A DNA stretch of 64,000 nucleotides from Gymnorhina tibicen. Its lineage: Eukaryota > Chordata > Aves > Passeriformes > Artamidae. Location: positions 909,682 to 973,681 of the forward strand of contig VXAZ01006790.1 of assembly GCA_013399875.1 (NCBI GenBank), in the 5' to 3' direction. Below the pieces are notes generated by a model. The model saw only the letters and a list, made by a program, of their open reading frames with translations, was not told where the DNA came from and did no database searches. Positions 38,341 to 50,509 of this stretch are shown one piece after another (the stretch's first letter is position 1; every line of letters begins with the position of its first letter). The position numbers and the translations under genes were made by a program.

Positions 38341-41300
38341 GTATGTATCATTACATTTGCCTTGCTAAAAGTGCAGAATGCTCTTTAAACCATCAAAAAA
38401 TGATGCCTCAATATACATTAGAGCCTAGGGAGCATCAGTGCTCTGCCATTTTGTTTAATATGACTTCTTTTGTCCTTTCCGAAATGGCTCAATTTTAAAA
38501 AATATTTAATTCATGACCACAACAGCCTATGCAACACTGAGTACGTGTTACAGAATGCTTTTTGTATCAGAAGCACAGTGGCAGCTACCATGAGAATAAA
38601 GGATATTTTCTCCTGCTTTGTGTAGAGGAGTATAAAGTTACACTGATTTTTCTGCTATTTCTGCTTTCTGGTCATGTCAACTGCTAAAATTATCTGTTGT
38701 CAATTAAGCAGGGCCAAAACAATCTTGTATGGGGTCTGAGACTGCAGTAATAAACAGAGTAATCCAGGACTCTATAAACTGCAATTTATTTAATGCTGGA
38801 GGTGATTATCTGGTATGAAATGTTGCAGTGTAAGAGGAGACTGACCAGAGACAGCTGTTGTCACAACCATGTATATAAGACCTCCATGCCAAACCAGTAT
38901 CAACTCAACCAGTGTTGAAAACCAACACATAATTAAAAAATAGAATTACTAAGGGGAAGAATGCGGATGCAATCTGAAAAAAAAACCCCCATGTATCAAA
39001 TAAAAAGCCCAGGACTATCTTTCTAGTTCAGAGTAACGAAAGCAGCAAGCTAACTGAACACATTTAAATACAGTTTTGCTAATAAAATTTCCAGACTGTG
39101 CACATGGCTCATCTTGGAAAAGACTGCTTAGAAAGTTGGGCTTTGTAATATTCCCACGAGGATGGGCAACCACGAGTTTTGGTGTGCATTGGAAAGAAGC
39201 AAAGTCAGAATTCAGAGATCTCAAAATGCTTCGTGGCTTCTTTTCCATCTATAGGTCCCCAATTAAAGACAGGTGTTAAACATATGCTTCAGTCTATTTC
39301 AATTTAGGAAGTCAGTGAAGCATGAGCTCAAGGCTTACATTCTGCACAGGGATCACTGTAGAAGTGGGGAATTTAGTAATAAGTAATACTTAACTCTTAA
39401 GTAGCAGCTTGGATTAGTGATATGGAAGTGTTTAATGTAGGAAATCACTACCATTAGCTTCATTTTAACAGATGAAAGAGCTGCGACACAGAAATGAGTG
39501 ATTTGTCTCCAGACATACAAAAGGCCAATAAAAGAAGAATCTAGGGAAAAATCCTATATTACCTGATTCTCAGTTCAGACTCACAGTCTCTCCAGCCATC
39601 TAATACAACTGCCCCAATTGCTATATTTAACAGAAAAATAACAGCACTCTATCAATGCAGACACTGCAAACCATCAGAGGGAAATGGCTACCAGACCTTC
39701 ACATATGCTGTAACACAAATCTGCAGTAAATCCACCCTAACACAGCAAACAGGTGCAATCATAAAGAAACAGAACCTGAACCTGTCAGAAAGTTGGTAGC
39801 CCGTATTGACTTGAGATGTCTACCTTCATTACACTCACGATTTTGGAACAGTTTCTGAATAACCTACATATCTGTTTCTCTAACCTGACACAGTTTCGCC
39901 AGAGATGTTAAACCAGACATTTGCAAGACATTTTTGACAAAATATATTTCCAAGAGTTTCCTCTGTTCTCACTGAATTCTTTCCCAACTTCAAAAAATCC
40001 CATGCAGACTTATTTGGCTTATTATGGATGCATGAATGAAAGACTGCCAGAAAAAGCAATTATGCCCAGTACTTGTCATACGACACACAAGTATCATCAG
40101 CATCTTCTGAAAAAAAGGCCAGGACCAACAACTCTTTGATTTCAGCCTTCCTCAAAGACTCATCCTCATGTGCCATCTCCATTGCCTCTGCCTTCAAGTT
40201 CAAACTAACTCTTAAACAAGATAAATGAAATAATGTCCCGTGTTGGCGGCACAATGTACACAAGACACACACATCTGTTACCAAAACTGTGATGTTCCCT
40301 TATTGCTTAAACAGTTGTCAAAACTTATCGCTGCTTCTGCTATTTCACTGGTGCAAGATTTACTTAACATTCAAAAAGATGAGGCACAGGACTCTCAGTA
40401 ACCAGTAAAACAGGTTTAACAATGCCAGCATTTGTTCACTACCCCCCAAAATTAAACCGTACAGAAAATTTCAGACACCAACAGGACAAAGCTGTTTTAA
40501 TAGACATAGCTGACCACTAGACAGAGTATTTATATTCTGTACCTGAGCACGTTCTAAGCCTGGGGACAGTATTTTCCCAACTGATATTTTACTATAAACC
40601 TGAAAACAGCATGTTAACAAGGCTATGCTAATGCTCATTTTTGGAAAAAATTAGATCCTCAGAGTTTCATTACTTATTTTGTAATTATTTTAACTATTCC
40701 CTCAACAAAGAGTATTTTTGCTTACTTCTTCACATTTCACAGTTTATGTACAGAATTGCCTTTTAACAGCCTCTCTGTGGGCTCCCACAACCTTAATTCA
40801 TTTGAAACCCATATAAACCTCTATGCCATCTGGTAACTTTTTGCAATCTAATTATCCTGATAAATGTATGCACAATATTAGACATTTTCCATTACAGGGG
40901 TGACTAATGTTGCTTCTCTATTTACAAATCTGCCTGCAGATTTCTGTTACAGGCCCATTTGAGGAGGCTAACAGACTTGTTCATTTAAATTTATATCTTA
41001 CTCGATGCCAAGGTTTTTAGCCAAGCACTACTTGAATTACGAACTACTGTTTATTCAAATCAGTTTCCTGTCGTGTAAATTAGCTATATAAAGTAACAAA
41101 AATACCAGAGAATTAGTTTTGCACATTTCTTGTATGCTGCCAAGTGAAATTTTGAATAAAATCTTTGGTGCACTGTGAAAAGAAAAATAATGATTGAAGC
41201 TGCAGTTTTCCCCCTCATTTTGGAATTTCAGGCAGGCAGCTGTATGTCTTGATGAAGGTTCTGGAAAGACAGCTGGCTTTGAAGTTTACATCACAGCATT

Positions 41301-41638
41301 GTATGTGATCTGTGCTACACAATACTACTGGAAAATATTATGAACCCACAGGTTGCCCAGTGCTGCCCACCCAAACCTTCAGCCCCACAGTCCAGAGTGT
41401 GTTACATCACACTTGCTCATTCCAGAGAGCGGCGACATCGCTGGCCTGCTGGGCACTACTGGGACTCAAAACCCTCCAGGGGAAGCAAAACACTTGTGCA
41501 TCTGTCTGTATGTGCACAAGTGATGCCTCAGAACGCTGAAGGGAGGCACAGCAGCTCTGGGAACTCATGTTTGCTGCTGCTCAAAACAGTAAAAAATACA
41601 GTAAAAAACTTGCTGAGTTGAAAGCTGATAGCAGCTTG

Positions 41639-41693
41639 TCTTGTTTTCTTCACTACTCCTCCCATTTCTTCCACCTTCCTCGTCTTCACATCT
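41639..41693 (+). repeat. Pyrimidine-rich tract
   Basis: About 55 bases are nearly all C and T, with a handful of purines, ending CATCTCCAG. It resembles a very long polypyrimidine tract before a 3' splice site, but no convincing exon follows. Confidence 0.5.
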
Positions 41694-43311
41694 CCAGCCA
41701 TGCTATACCCTCCCATCCCAGGTTTTCTCCTTGATTTCGTGGTAGATTCTGGCATTTACTCTGCCAAGTAATTCAAACCCTGCCTTCAGGGAATATTCAT
41801 TGATACAAATCACAAGTTCTTCCACCTGCAATCCTCCAGCGCTTCACAAATGGGAACTGCAGACTGAAACAAAGAGACCAACACCTTTAAAAGGCAGCTC
41901 AAAACACATGGGAATGGACCTGTGCTCTGCCCCAGTTGTGCTCTCCATCAGCAAGTGCCACTGGCTAGTAGCCCAAAGAAACTTGGCATGGAACAGTTCA
42001 TGCACCATGGAAAAGTCTCATGGTCACAGACTGGCCACTGCCAAATTTTCATAGTGCCTACAGAGAACAGTTTGTGAAATTACAAAAAAATAAGACTGAT
42101 AGAAGGAAGAGAGCTACAGTTTATCTCTAAATAGAGAAGAACAGTATTTTGTGTAGTCAGCTTATTTAACATCTGCAAAACTGAGCAAGAGGGAACTGGA
42201 GAAATGGTTTCTGCATATTTAACAGCTATACAGCTAGTCACAATATTAACTAAGATTAGGAAATTCCCTTAAGATTTGTCTTTTTTTGTTAGTTGATGTT
42301 ACAAGGCTCACAGAACAATATAGTTTACTTTCAAAAGTGCCTTAAATCAGCCACTTAATGTGCTTATGAAACATATCTAAACTCTTAAAGAAATCTAGGA
42401 GTTTTTAAACTTTTGAAATATAATCACTTATGCAAATTTAAGACATCCACTTATTTCCCAATATATGATACTTTGTTGTACTATAGATATTACTTTTTAT
42501 AAAAATGTATTTAAAATGTGAATTACTATATCCACATTTCTCACTAGCAGCAAATAACAAAAGCAACAGGAAAAAGGGTTTTTCAGGAAGAGGTACAGAA
42601 GCAGCAGTTGCAAAGACTCCTGCCAGCCATCCCCACTTTCTCAGCTTTGGCTCTATTTGTTTTAGCATATTTGCAATACCATCCTTCCGTTTGGGTATCT
42701 GCGTTGCCGTTTCCCCAGGAAAACTGTCTACCAGGGATTTTATTTTCAGATACTGCTGCAAGTTGCTAAAATGAAGATGATGCTGGCATATCCAACATCA
42801 CCAAGCTTTTAATTTTAAACTCACCAGTTCCACTTAAGGCACTGGCAGATAACTGGCTATCAGTGGGCAGAGCACTGAATTAATCCTGAGATTAGAGTTG
42901 CCAGTACAAAGGTACACTAATTACACAGTTAAGGATTTTTTACTCTGAACTCTATGGAAAAAGGAGCAGTTGGCTAAATTAGACAAAATTAATGAAAAAA
43001 GAAACACAATATTAGACAGGCACATTTATCCTCCTTCAATTCAACCATTAGTAGTCTGCTTTGCTGCTGAGTAACACCAGGATGGCTCAGCACTAATTAA
43101 GCCAGTCATTATCACAGCTAGGTGTTTACAGCCTTTAAACTTCTCACTCATTTCTTCTCCACTAATTCCTAAGAAAAGCATTTGCCCTTTTTAATTCAAA
43201 GAGCAAACAGGTCAAAATAAAAAATTATCCTGTTTAGGGCTGTTAGCCAAGAGATTAAAAAGAGAAAAGCCTTGTACCTCGAGGCATCCTGAAGGATGTG
43301 CCAGAGCATCT

Positions 43312-43334
43312 GGGCCAGGGTGACGGGGAGGGGG
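43312..43334 (+). other. Canonical G-quadruplex motif
   Basis: G runs at 43312-43314, 43318-43320, 43325-43328 and 43330-43334 are separated by CCA, TGAC and A. It lies in a GC-richer patch (about 43270-43450) that also contains a donor-like GTAG/GTAAGA at 43439-43446 and overlapping open frames on both strands (43296-43598 plus, 43196-43432 minus). Neither peptide is recognised. Confidence 0.7.
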
Positions 43335-43450
43335 AGCTGGTACAGGGGCTCCAACATCTGCTCACACTGCCAAGGTGGAGAGGATTCCCTGAGACCTGCA
43401 GAAAGCTCTGCAGAGCTTGTGTCACTCCTCACAGGGGCTGTAGGTAAGAC

Positions 43451-46400
43451 TCAGACAGGTGTTGATACTACACAGACTGATGTACTGCAGCTGAAGCAGG
43501 GGTGGGAAGGGGGTTTTCCCTTGTTGCCGGGTGAAGGTAAGCTTTCACATGTTGTGATAATGCAGCAAGACGTGGAATGTCTGCATTTCATTAAATAACA
43601 TTATTAAACAGACTGTCTCGCAGCCTTGGTGACAGTACAGGGACACAAAGCTTCATGTTAAATGAGTACCATTCTGAAAGTAAAATTGATGAATAAAACA
43701 AGGAAAGAGCTGTAACAAAGCAGAGCTCTAACATCCACAGTGTTTCTAATTAAGGCTAAGCTCCTCTACAAGCTTACGGCAAGTTACACGTGCACTTCCT
43801 AATACATCCAAAAAGCTGTGTTTGAATGCCTCAGATTCTGAGGACATGTCAGGGAAGGCCCTAGAAAATCCAAAGAATTTTGTGGCAATCTGAGACAATA
43901 ATGGAAGGTGCCCAAAAGGTTTTGTAGGATCGGACCTTGCAACCAGCCCTTGTATTAAAAGTGAAGAGGAACAAAAAGCCTAATGATAATTCAGGAAACA
44001 AATGTAACTATCAAAAAAGGCTCCTTTCTTCCTAAATGATTCATAAATAATGTATCAGTCTCAGGGTTTTTTTTTTAAAAGACTTCAGCAAGCAACTTCA
44101 CTGAGCTTTCTGATCAGAAAAAGCTATCATGGTTTTGAACTGCAAATCCCTTTTGTTTATCCACACCAAATGAATCAGCATGTCTGAATGACTCCAATCG
44201 AAGTGGACACAAGGTATTTAGAGATGACTGTAGAGGTTCCAAAGGAAAGCTACCTGGCTTCAGAAAGCAAAAATCTGCCCCAAACTTTGAAGCAATGATT
44301 ACAACCATGGAACAGGGCAGCTGTGCTTCGTAGTGTGCCTTCCTCTTTCGGTTCTCCAGACAGGAGACTCAGGTGGCTCCTGGGCACACTGCACTTCCTC
44401 TCGCTTCCCAGCACCCTGGGGCCATCACCCAGCTGCTCAGAACACCAAGGAAAACAGCTCACCAGGTACCTCATCTTTACTTCTGAGTGTACAATAAACT
44501 TGCAATAAATCAGTTCCAATTTCAGGAGTCCCCAAACACGTGGGCTATAAGGGTTTATTTTTCAAACTTTCAAAAGCCATACAAATATCAGTGAAAAGAA
44601 GGATGTGGCTCCTCTGTAGTATAGGTGCTACGCTAATACAGAGTATGTCAAGCTACTAAATCACAAAAAAAACCAGTAAATTGTTTTTTTCATTGCAGGA
44701 ATACTTTATATCTTCTTTTCCAGCCACTAAACCTCCCTCCCCACTTATTATTTATTTCTGGGTTTTGTGAAGCTTATAAAAAGAAGAATTATCCACAGAA
44801 GTACCATATAAAACTAACTACTTTGAATAGTAGAACCATGAAAGCAATTGATTAAGTCAGATGAAATTATTTTTCTCATTCCATTACATTCTACTAAGAT
44901 TTTAAAATAAATGCTGTAAAGAAAGAGACATTATTAACAAGACAGAAATGTTTTTTAAAAGAAGTAAAACAGCTCAATTGCTTTTTTTCACTCTCTAAAA
45001 ATAAAAACAAAAACAAGACAAATTTTTGAATATCTCCCAAAACATGAAAATTACTGATTCTTTGGGTTTTTTTAAACCTTGGTACTCAGTATCAGCCAAA
45101 TTCTCATCAGATGCCATCATATGAGTATAAAAATTCTTTTTACCAGGATTATTATTTCCCCTTTCATATCAAGGCTGTACTCTGCTATAAAACCATCCTC
45201 TAACTCTATCCAAATCAGAAGCTGGGGCAAGGGAGAGTGGGGAGACATAATGGGAAAAAGAGAGGCATTAATTTCTACACAGACAGAGTTAAAATAATGA
45301 TTAAAAAACCGCAGCAGGTGTGCTGCAGATAAGTTCTCAGGGCACCCAATGCATAAAAATGTCTCTATCAGGTATGCAAATATTTGAATATCTGAAAAGC
45401 CCGGCGTTCTGGAAGACCAGGACACATTCCTAGACTATTTGTACATTAGGAAAGGTACGTGTTCCTCATTAGATGGATTGAGAAGCAGGCCAGCCAGCAA
45501 CTGTGCAGATGCCACTGAGCAGCACTCAGCATCACGTGTGGTGCCATTGTGTTTGCTGCCTGCACGCTGCTAATGAAAGGCTGGTTAGGAACGGAGCAGA
45601 GATACAGCTGCTTCCTCCAAAGAATGAGATGGCCCCAAATCATCCAGAAACAACTGCCAGAAAATTGTTTGAGTTACACAACTTGAGATGTTCAGAGCAG
45701 TGGGAACAGATAATTCGCCAGAGTTCAGCCAAACCAGTAAAAAGGCGCCAGAGGGATCTGAGCTGGGTTTGCTTCATGCTCCAAGGGGAGGCAGAACAAA
45801 CTGCTTTCCACAACTGAAATGTTCATTTGCAGCTTCAAGGAAATACGGTTAGCTATGGGAAATCAAGGTTGATTCATGGAAAAGGACAAGTTTTTGGAAA
45901 TATAATGAAAAACCTCAGAGCCACTCTTTTTGCAAAACTAGAACATCACAAGTCTGATTTCTGATTAGATTTTTCAGTAATGAGTCAGGTGGAAGTCTAC
46001 CAGAAATGAGGCAAATTGCAATTGAAAATCATTCAGCTTCCTCAGTAGGTTGTTGTGAGCTATGCGAGCAGTATCAGATGTGCTTATGCAAGTGAAAAAG
46101 CCACACTGATTTATGTCAGAAGTGACAATCATGACTTAGCATAAGAACAATTTGTATAACCTATTTTCCTACAAGAGCCGTCTGTGTGTAACCATTTTTT
46201 TCACCTGCTGTGCAAATGTCTTAACATCTAAACTGCACCCAGTGTGCAAAGCCATGTAGCACTGAGTAAGAAATGATGATCAGCATTTGAAGACCATCAT
46301 TCTCATGTCACAGTGAGAAAGTTATAAAATGACTGCGACACTCAACAGCATAAAAATAAATCTATTAAAATATAGATTAAGCCAACAGTGAGAGATGAAA

Positions 46401-49400
46401 GAAGTAGGAGTCTAGCCCTAAAATCCTCTTAAAACACATACAGCAACATTCCTATTTTACACTGCCCACATCCCCCAATACTTACCATTCAATAAAATCA
46501 AAAAATATGTAGTGTCTGTCAGCTTACAAGTCCCTTTATTCTGAAAGCCCTGCTAGAATATTCTTTAACCTTGCATACCTTTAGAATTCACTGGACACAG
46601 CTAGAAGTCGTTTCTTACAGAAAAGCTGGCAGTTGAAAGGCAAAGATGGGGATATTTTTATAATAATTCAATTGTATTCAGCCACCAAGATTGCTGCCAC
46701 AGTATTTCAGGATTCCTCCTAAACTTAACCCTGTCATATATTCCAGGCTAATGGGGAAGTTGCTCCTGTAAGCCCTCATTGCAGTGATGTCCTTTTGTGT
46801 TTATAAAGCTTCAGATGCTTCTTCAAACATTAAGGGTGGATCCAACTTTATAATTTTTTCACCACTGACCAATTTTCATCATAGGAGGACAGTTTATTTA
46901 TCAAGTCACAAATCATTCTTCTCATTTTGAGGACTTCGGATTTAAACAACACACACATTCAGCACTGATTCCCAGGCATTCATTTACTGATTATTTCATT
47001 ATCAGCCAAAGAGCAAATATTGAGAGGAGTTAGCTTGGTTTATTGTCAAGCTAATTACTTTTCCTATGCCATTGTTTAAATTATGTAGGAATGTGTTGAC
47101 AACAGTGTTCATCCTCAGTGATTTGTTATTTGATGTTGCTTCCAGTATTAATTGTACATTATTAAAAATTATAATAAAATGGTGACACTTGAGTACATAC
47201 ATCCATATAGACTTCCTTTAATTGGGGAGGGGTGAAATAACCATAGGCAGTAAATACAATTCCTTCAATCAAATTAGTTAGAATATTTAGTTTGCTGCCT
47301 TGGTGAATTTGCTTAAATGCTGCTCTAAATTTTATTGACAGCATAAAGCTGGTTCTAACAGTCAGCTCTTCAGTATATTAAAAGAGCTCATAAATGAATA
47401 TAAAATATTAAAGAAGGTTGTCATTTATTACAGCTAAAATCAACTGTATGTGCCGAATTCTAATGCAATGGTTATCAACCCTTCCACGACCAGCACCAGA
47501 AAACTCCACAAGAAAAGTGTCTCAAGGCCTGTATTTGCATAAACACTTTCACATCTTTTTCAGAATTGCAGGCAGAATATTATATTAAAACCTCCTATCT
47601 AACTATACAAGAATTATTATTTTTCAAGTAGTGTTTTACATGAACTCACTATTCCTCAGACTAACATAGTTCCACACCATTAATTCCATAATCATGGCTG
47701 AGAATTTGGTTCGCACATCTTCATTTTAAAAGGACATTTGCATGCAAACACACATGTCCCATCAATTACTGCAATATTTTAAAAAAAACCTGAGACAGTC
47801 ATTGAAAAGACCATATCAGTCACATTAATGATTTCATCTGATATTATACACAAAAGCACATGTTTTTACAGTTTCAAAAGGAAAGTGTAGTTTTGATTGT
47901 TTTATAGTTGGAGAAAGGGAGTGTTAGGTTTAATGAATCTAGGTGGACATGTCTTTAAATATTTCATAATGCCATTTTAGGCACTTAATTTTTTTTAAAA
48001 TTTCACTTTACTCTCACTTTTTTAAAAGTCTCCAGATAAAAAACAGAGTGTGCAATAAAAGAACCATACAAAAGAAACCCCAAAGTATTCTTAAATTCAG
48101 CCTGTTAATTCACACAATAAAGTTAGATTTTCTCTCTACTGTGTTTGAGTATTTGTGCATGTAGTTCTATACAGCCTAATGCTATGCAGTTTTCCTGACA
48201 GCTCCTGGCAGCAGATTTCCTAAATTTTCATGCATCACTTAAGAGCTGAAGAAAAAAATAATTAATTATGCAACTGTTGCCAAACAGCAACATTTCCCCC
48301 CTACTTTTGTATAATCATTTACACATGCAGAAACCTTCTGTTGCAAGTTACCAAGCAGCAAGGTTTTACACCCAAGTTACAAAGATCCTGAGGAAGCTAA
48401 ATAAAAAATAAAATGCTAATAAATCTTCAGCCATAGTGATGTGAAAGTGAGTCTGTAATTATTTCTGCCACTCACAATACATTTTTAACATATGTCTATT
48501 CAGTAAGGTCCATCAATTATTATTTAGGTCCCTCCCAGCTATCACAAGGAGTGCTGGATGTTTGATGTGAGCCTGTTATGTCTGACAAGGGTCATGACAG
48601 AATTTTCTAACTGAGGAGCTCTAAAGTCATTAAAATTGCTCTTGAATTGTTTTGCTGGCCAGAAAAATAGCAAGAGGGTAAATAGGCAGAATACCTGTAC
48701 AAAACTCCCCAAACAGTATTTGGTGGGGAGTTTCAGAGTCATCATGGCCAAGAATATCCAAGTGGGAAAAATGAGAACATATTTTGCAGGCTTGGGGCAG
48801 AAGTGACGTACACATTCTCCTTATGCCCCAGAGAGAGAAAAATCTCCTGAGCTTGTCTCTTTCTGCAGAGTTTCCCTTTGGTTCCTGATTTAGTGTAGGT
48901 TGGTACGACCTGCAGGCCATGCTTTATAACCTTTGGCACATCTGGGAGGGCAAACCTCCCAGGGTTCTGGCACCACAGCTTCAGCATCCCCAGCTGAACT
49001 GGGACCTGGTTCTGAGTTGGTTTTCCGATGGAAAAATTCCTTAGCTGAAAAAGAAATGAACTGGTATATTTCTACTGATTTCGATGCAATTACAGTCCAA
49101 AGAAGCTGGATACTACAGTTGATCATATGCCAGTTAAAGATAATCAAACAAAGCATTGTACATTCCTTACTTCTTTTCCTGCACTGAAGCATAAGCCACC
49201 AAAGCAACCAAAAAACCCCACACGACTCATGCTAAGCAATGATTTCTGTATCTCTTTCTTTCCTGACATATTTCTAATCTACAGTTGAGCAAAATAGTTA
49301 AATACCCAGTGGTCTCACTCTGAATTGGGTCAGACTCTTGCCTCAGTTTGTTTTCTGACCTGCTCTTTTCTTGAGAGCAAAATGACTTCAGTATTGACTT

Positions 49401-50455
49401 CTCCAAAGGATACAGAGTGAAAAACATGAAGCAGTTCCATTCTGATAGTGAACACTGACAATCAAGTGCCTGGTGCTATAAAAACACTTTCAAATCCTTA
49501 CTTAACTTTGGAAATATCTGACCTATAACTTCAGTGATTGCCTGGCTATTTGCAAGTATATGAATAACCTCCACAAAGCCAGAGCAGAGAAGGGAAACTT
49601 GGACTGAAGGGTTTTTTTCTACAAAGCATAAGCATAAATTTAAACTGCCCTGGTTAGAGTGACAAAAGTGGCACCAAAACTAGAAGCCAACTGGGTTGGA
49701 CACAACTGTAAAGACTTGATGAGAAAGCAATAAGTGTGCTATGAAGTACAAAACTTCATTCGTTTACCAAGAAAAAATACCTACAAAACAGAGGTATGGC
49801 CAATGTTTACCAAGGACTTCAGCAATGCCTCTATTAACCTGTAAGCTTGCATAGCTGGGGAAAAAATAAATGGTATTTTCCTTGTATTTAAACGACCCAA
49901 ACCCTAGGTTAATTCTATGAGCAAGGCAAAAGCTGTTTAAAGTTAAGCCTGGTATTTTCAGAAATTGTTCTGAATGGCAGTGGCATGACAAAGATCAAGA
50001 GACGGCGACAATTTTTTTAAGTGTTGTTTCAATTAAGTGCCTAACATTTGCAATTATGGAGTTTTGAGAAGCTGAGGCAACAACATGTTCTCATTAATTT
50101 ATCCAGCAATAACAGTTTTGGCACGAGGCTGGAATCACAGGCCAATAAAACAGATGAGCAGGCAGAGCTGTCTTACTGAAAAGACAATTGGCCTCAGTAG
50201 GCTTTCTTGCAAAGTCCATAACTAATTAAAGTATTTACACAGACTGAGAGATTGAAGACCTTCGCCAACCTTTTGGGACATGTGTTCATGGGAGGGAGGC
50301 AAATGTCCAGGAGGAGCACCAGGAAAGAATTCCATGTGGTTACACACACACTTCTCATTTTACTACCACTAGTGAGATATAGGCAAAGTGATGAAAAATC
50401 GACACCAGTGTGCAAGAAAATACTAAATCTGTATTTGTCTCATGCTGGATTTTTA
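43451..50455. other. Non-coding stretch, no confident gene
   Basis: No recognised gene. The frame 45482-45817 on plus (112 codons, no splice support) and the hairpin at 48942-48962 are described separately. The segment 46980-47345 has the composition of conserved non-coding DNA, with several TAATT homeodomain-type cores. The patch 48900-49020 is GC-richer. Confidence 0.55.
48942..48962. other. Short GC-rich hairpin
   Basis: CTGGGAGG (48942-48949) and CCTCCCAG (48955-48962) are exact reverse complements with loop GCAAA. No T run follows that would suggest a polymerase III end. Confidence 0.6.
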
Positions 50456-50509
50456 TCACAGTCAGTATGCGCCTTCCAAGTTTCACAGTCAGTATATGTC
50501 TTCCAAAAT
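50456..50509 (+). repeat. Two-copy tandem duplication, period 27
   Basis: TCACAGTCAGTATGCGCCTT and its continuation (50456-50482) recur as TCACAGTCAGTATATGTCTT and its continuation (50483-50509), with a few substitutions. The copies are directly adjacent. Confidence 0.75.

Larger units (their letters stand above)
36436..43270. other. Non-coding stretch, no confident gene
   Basis: Apart from the symmetric candidate exon at 38254-38340, nothing gene-like is seen. A pyrimidine-rich tract lies at about 41639-41693. The patch 41340-41560 is somewhat richer in GC and carries overlapping open frames of 75-93 codons without splice support. Other frames (up to 107 codons at 42438-42761 on minus) look like chance. 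Confidence 0.55.

Noticed and set aside
43386..43396. TCCCTGAGACC, matching the first 11 bases of the miR-125 family
   Set aside because: The match stops after 11 bases and no fold-back partner is seen in the flanks, so it is a chance seed match.
47162..47344. 60-codon minus frame within the conserved-looking segment
   Set aside because: No splice support. If the DNA is conserved, the TAATT-type motif content explains it better than coding.
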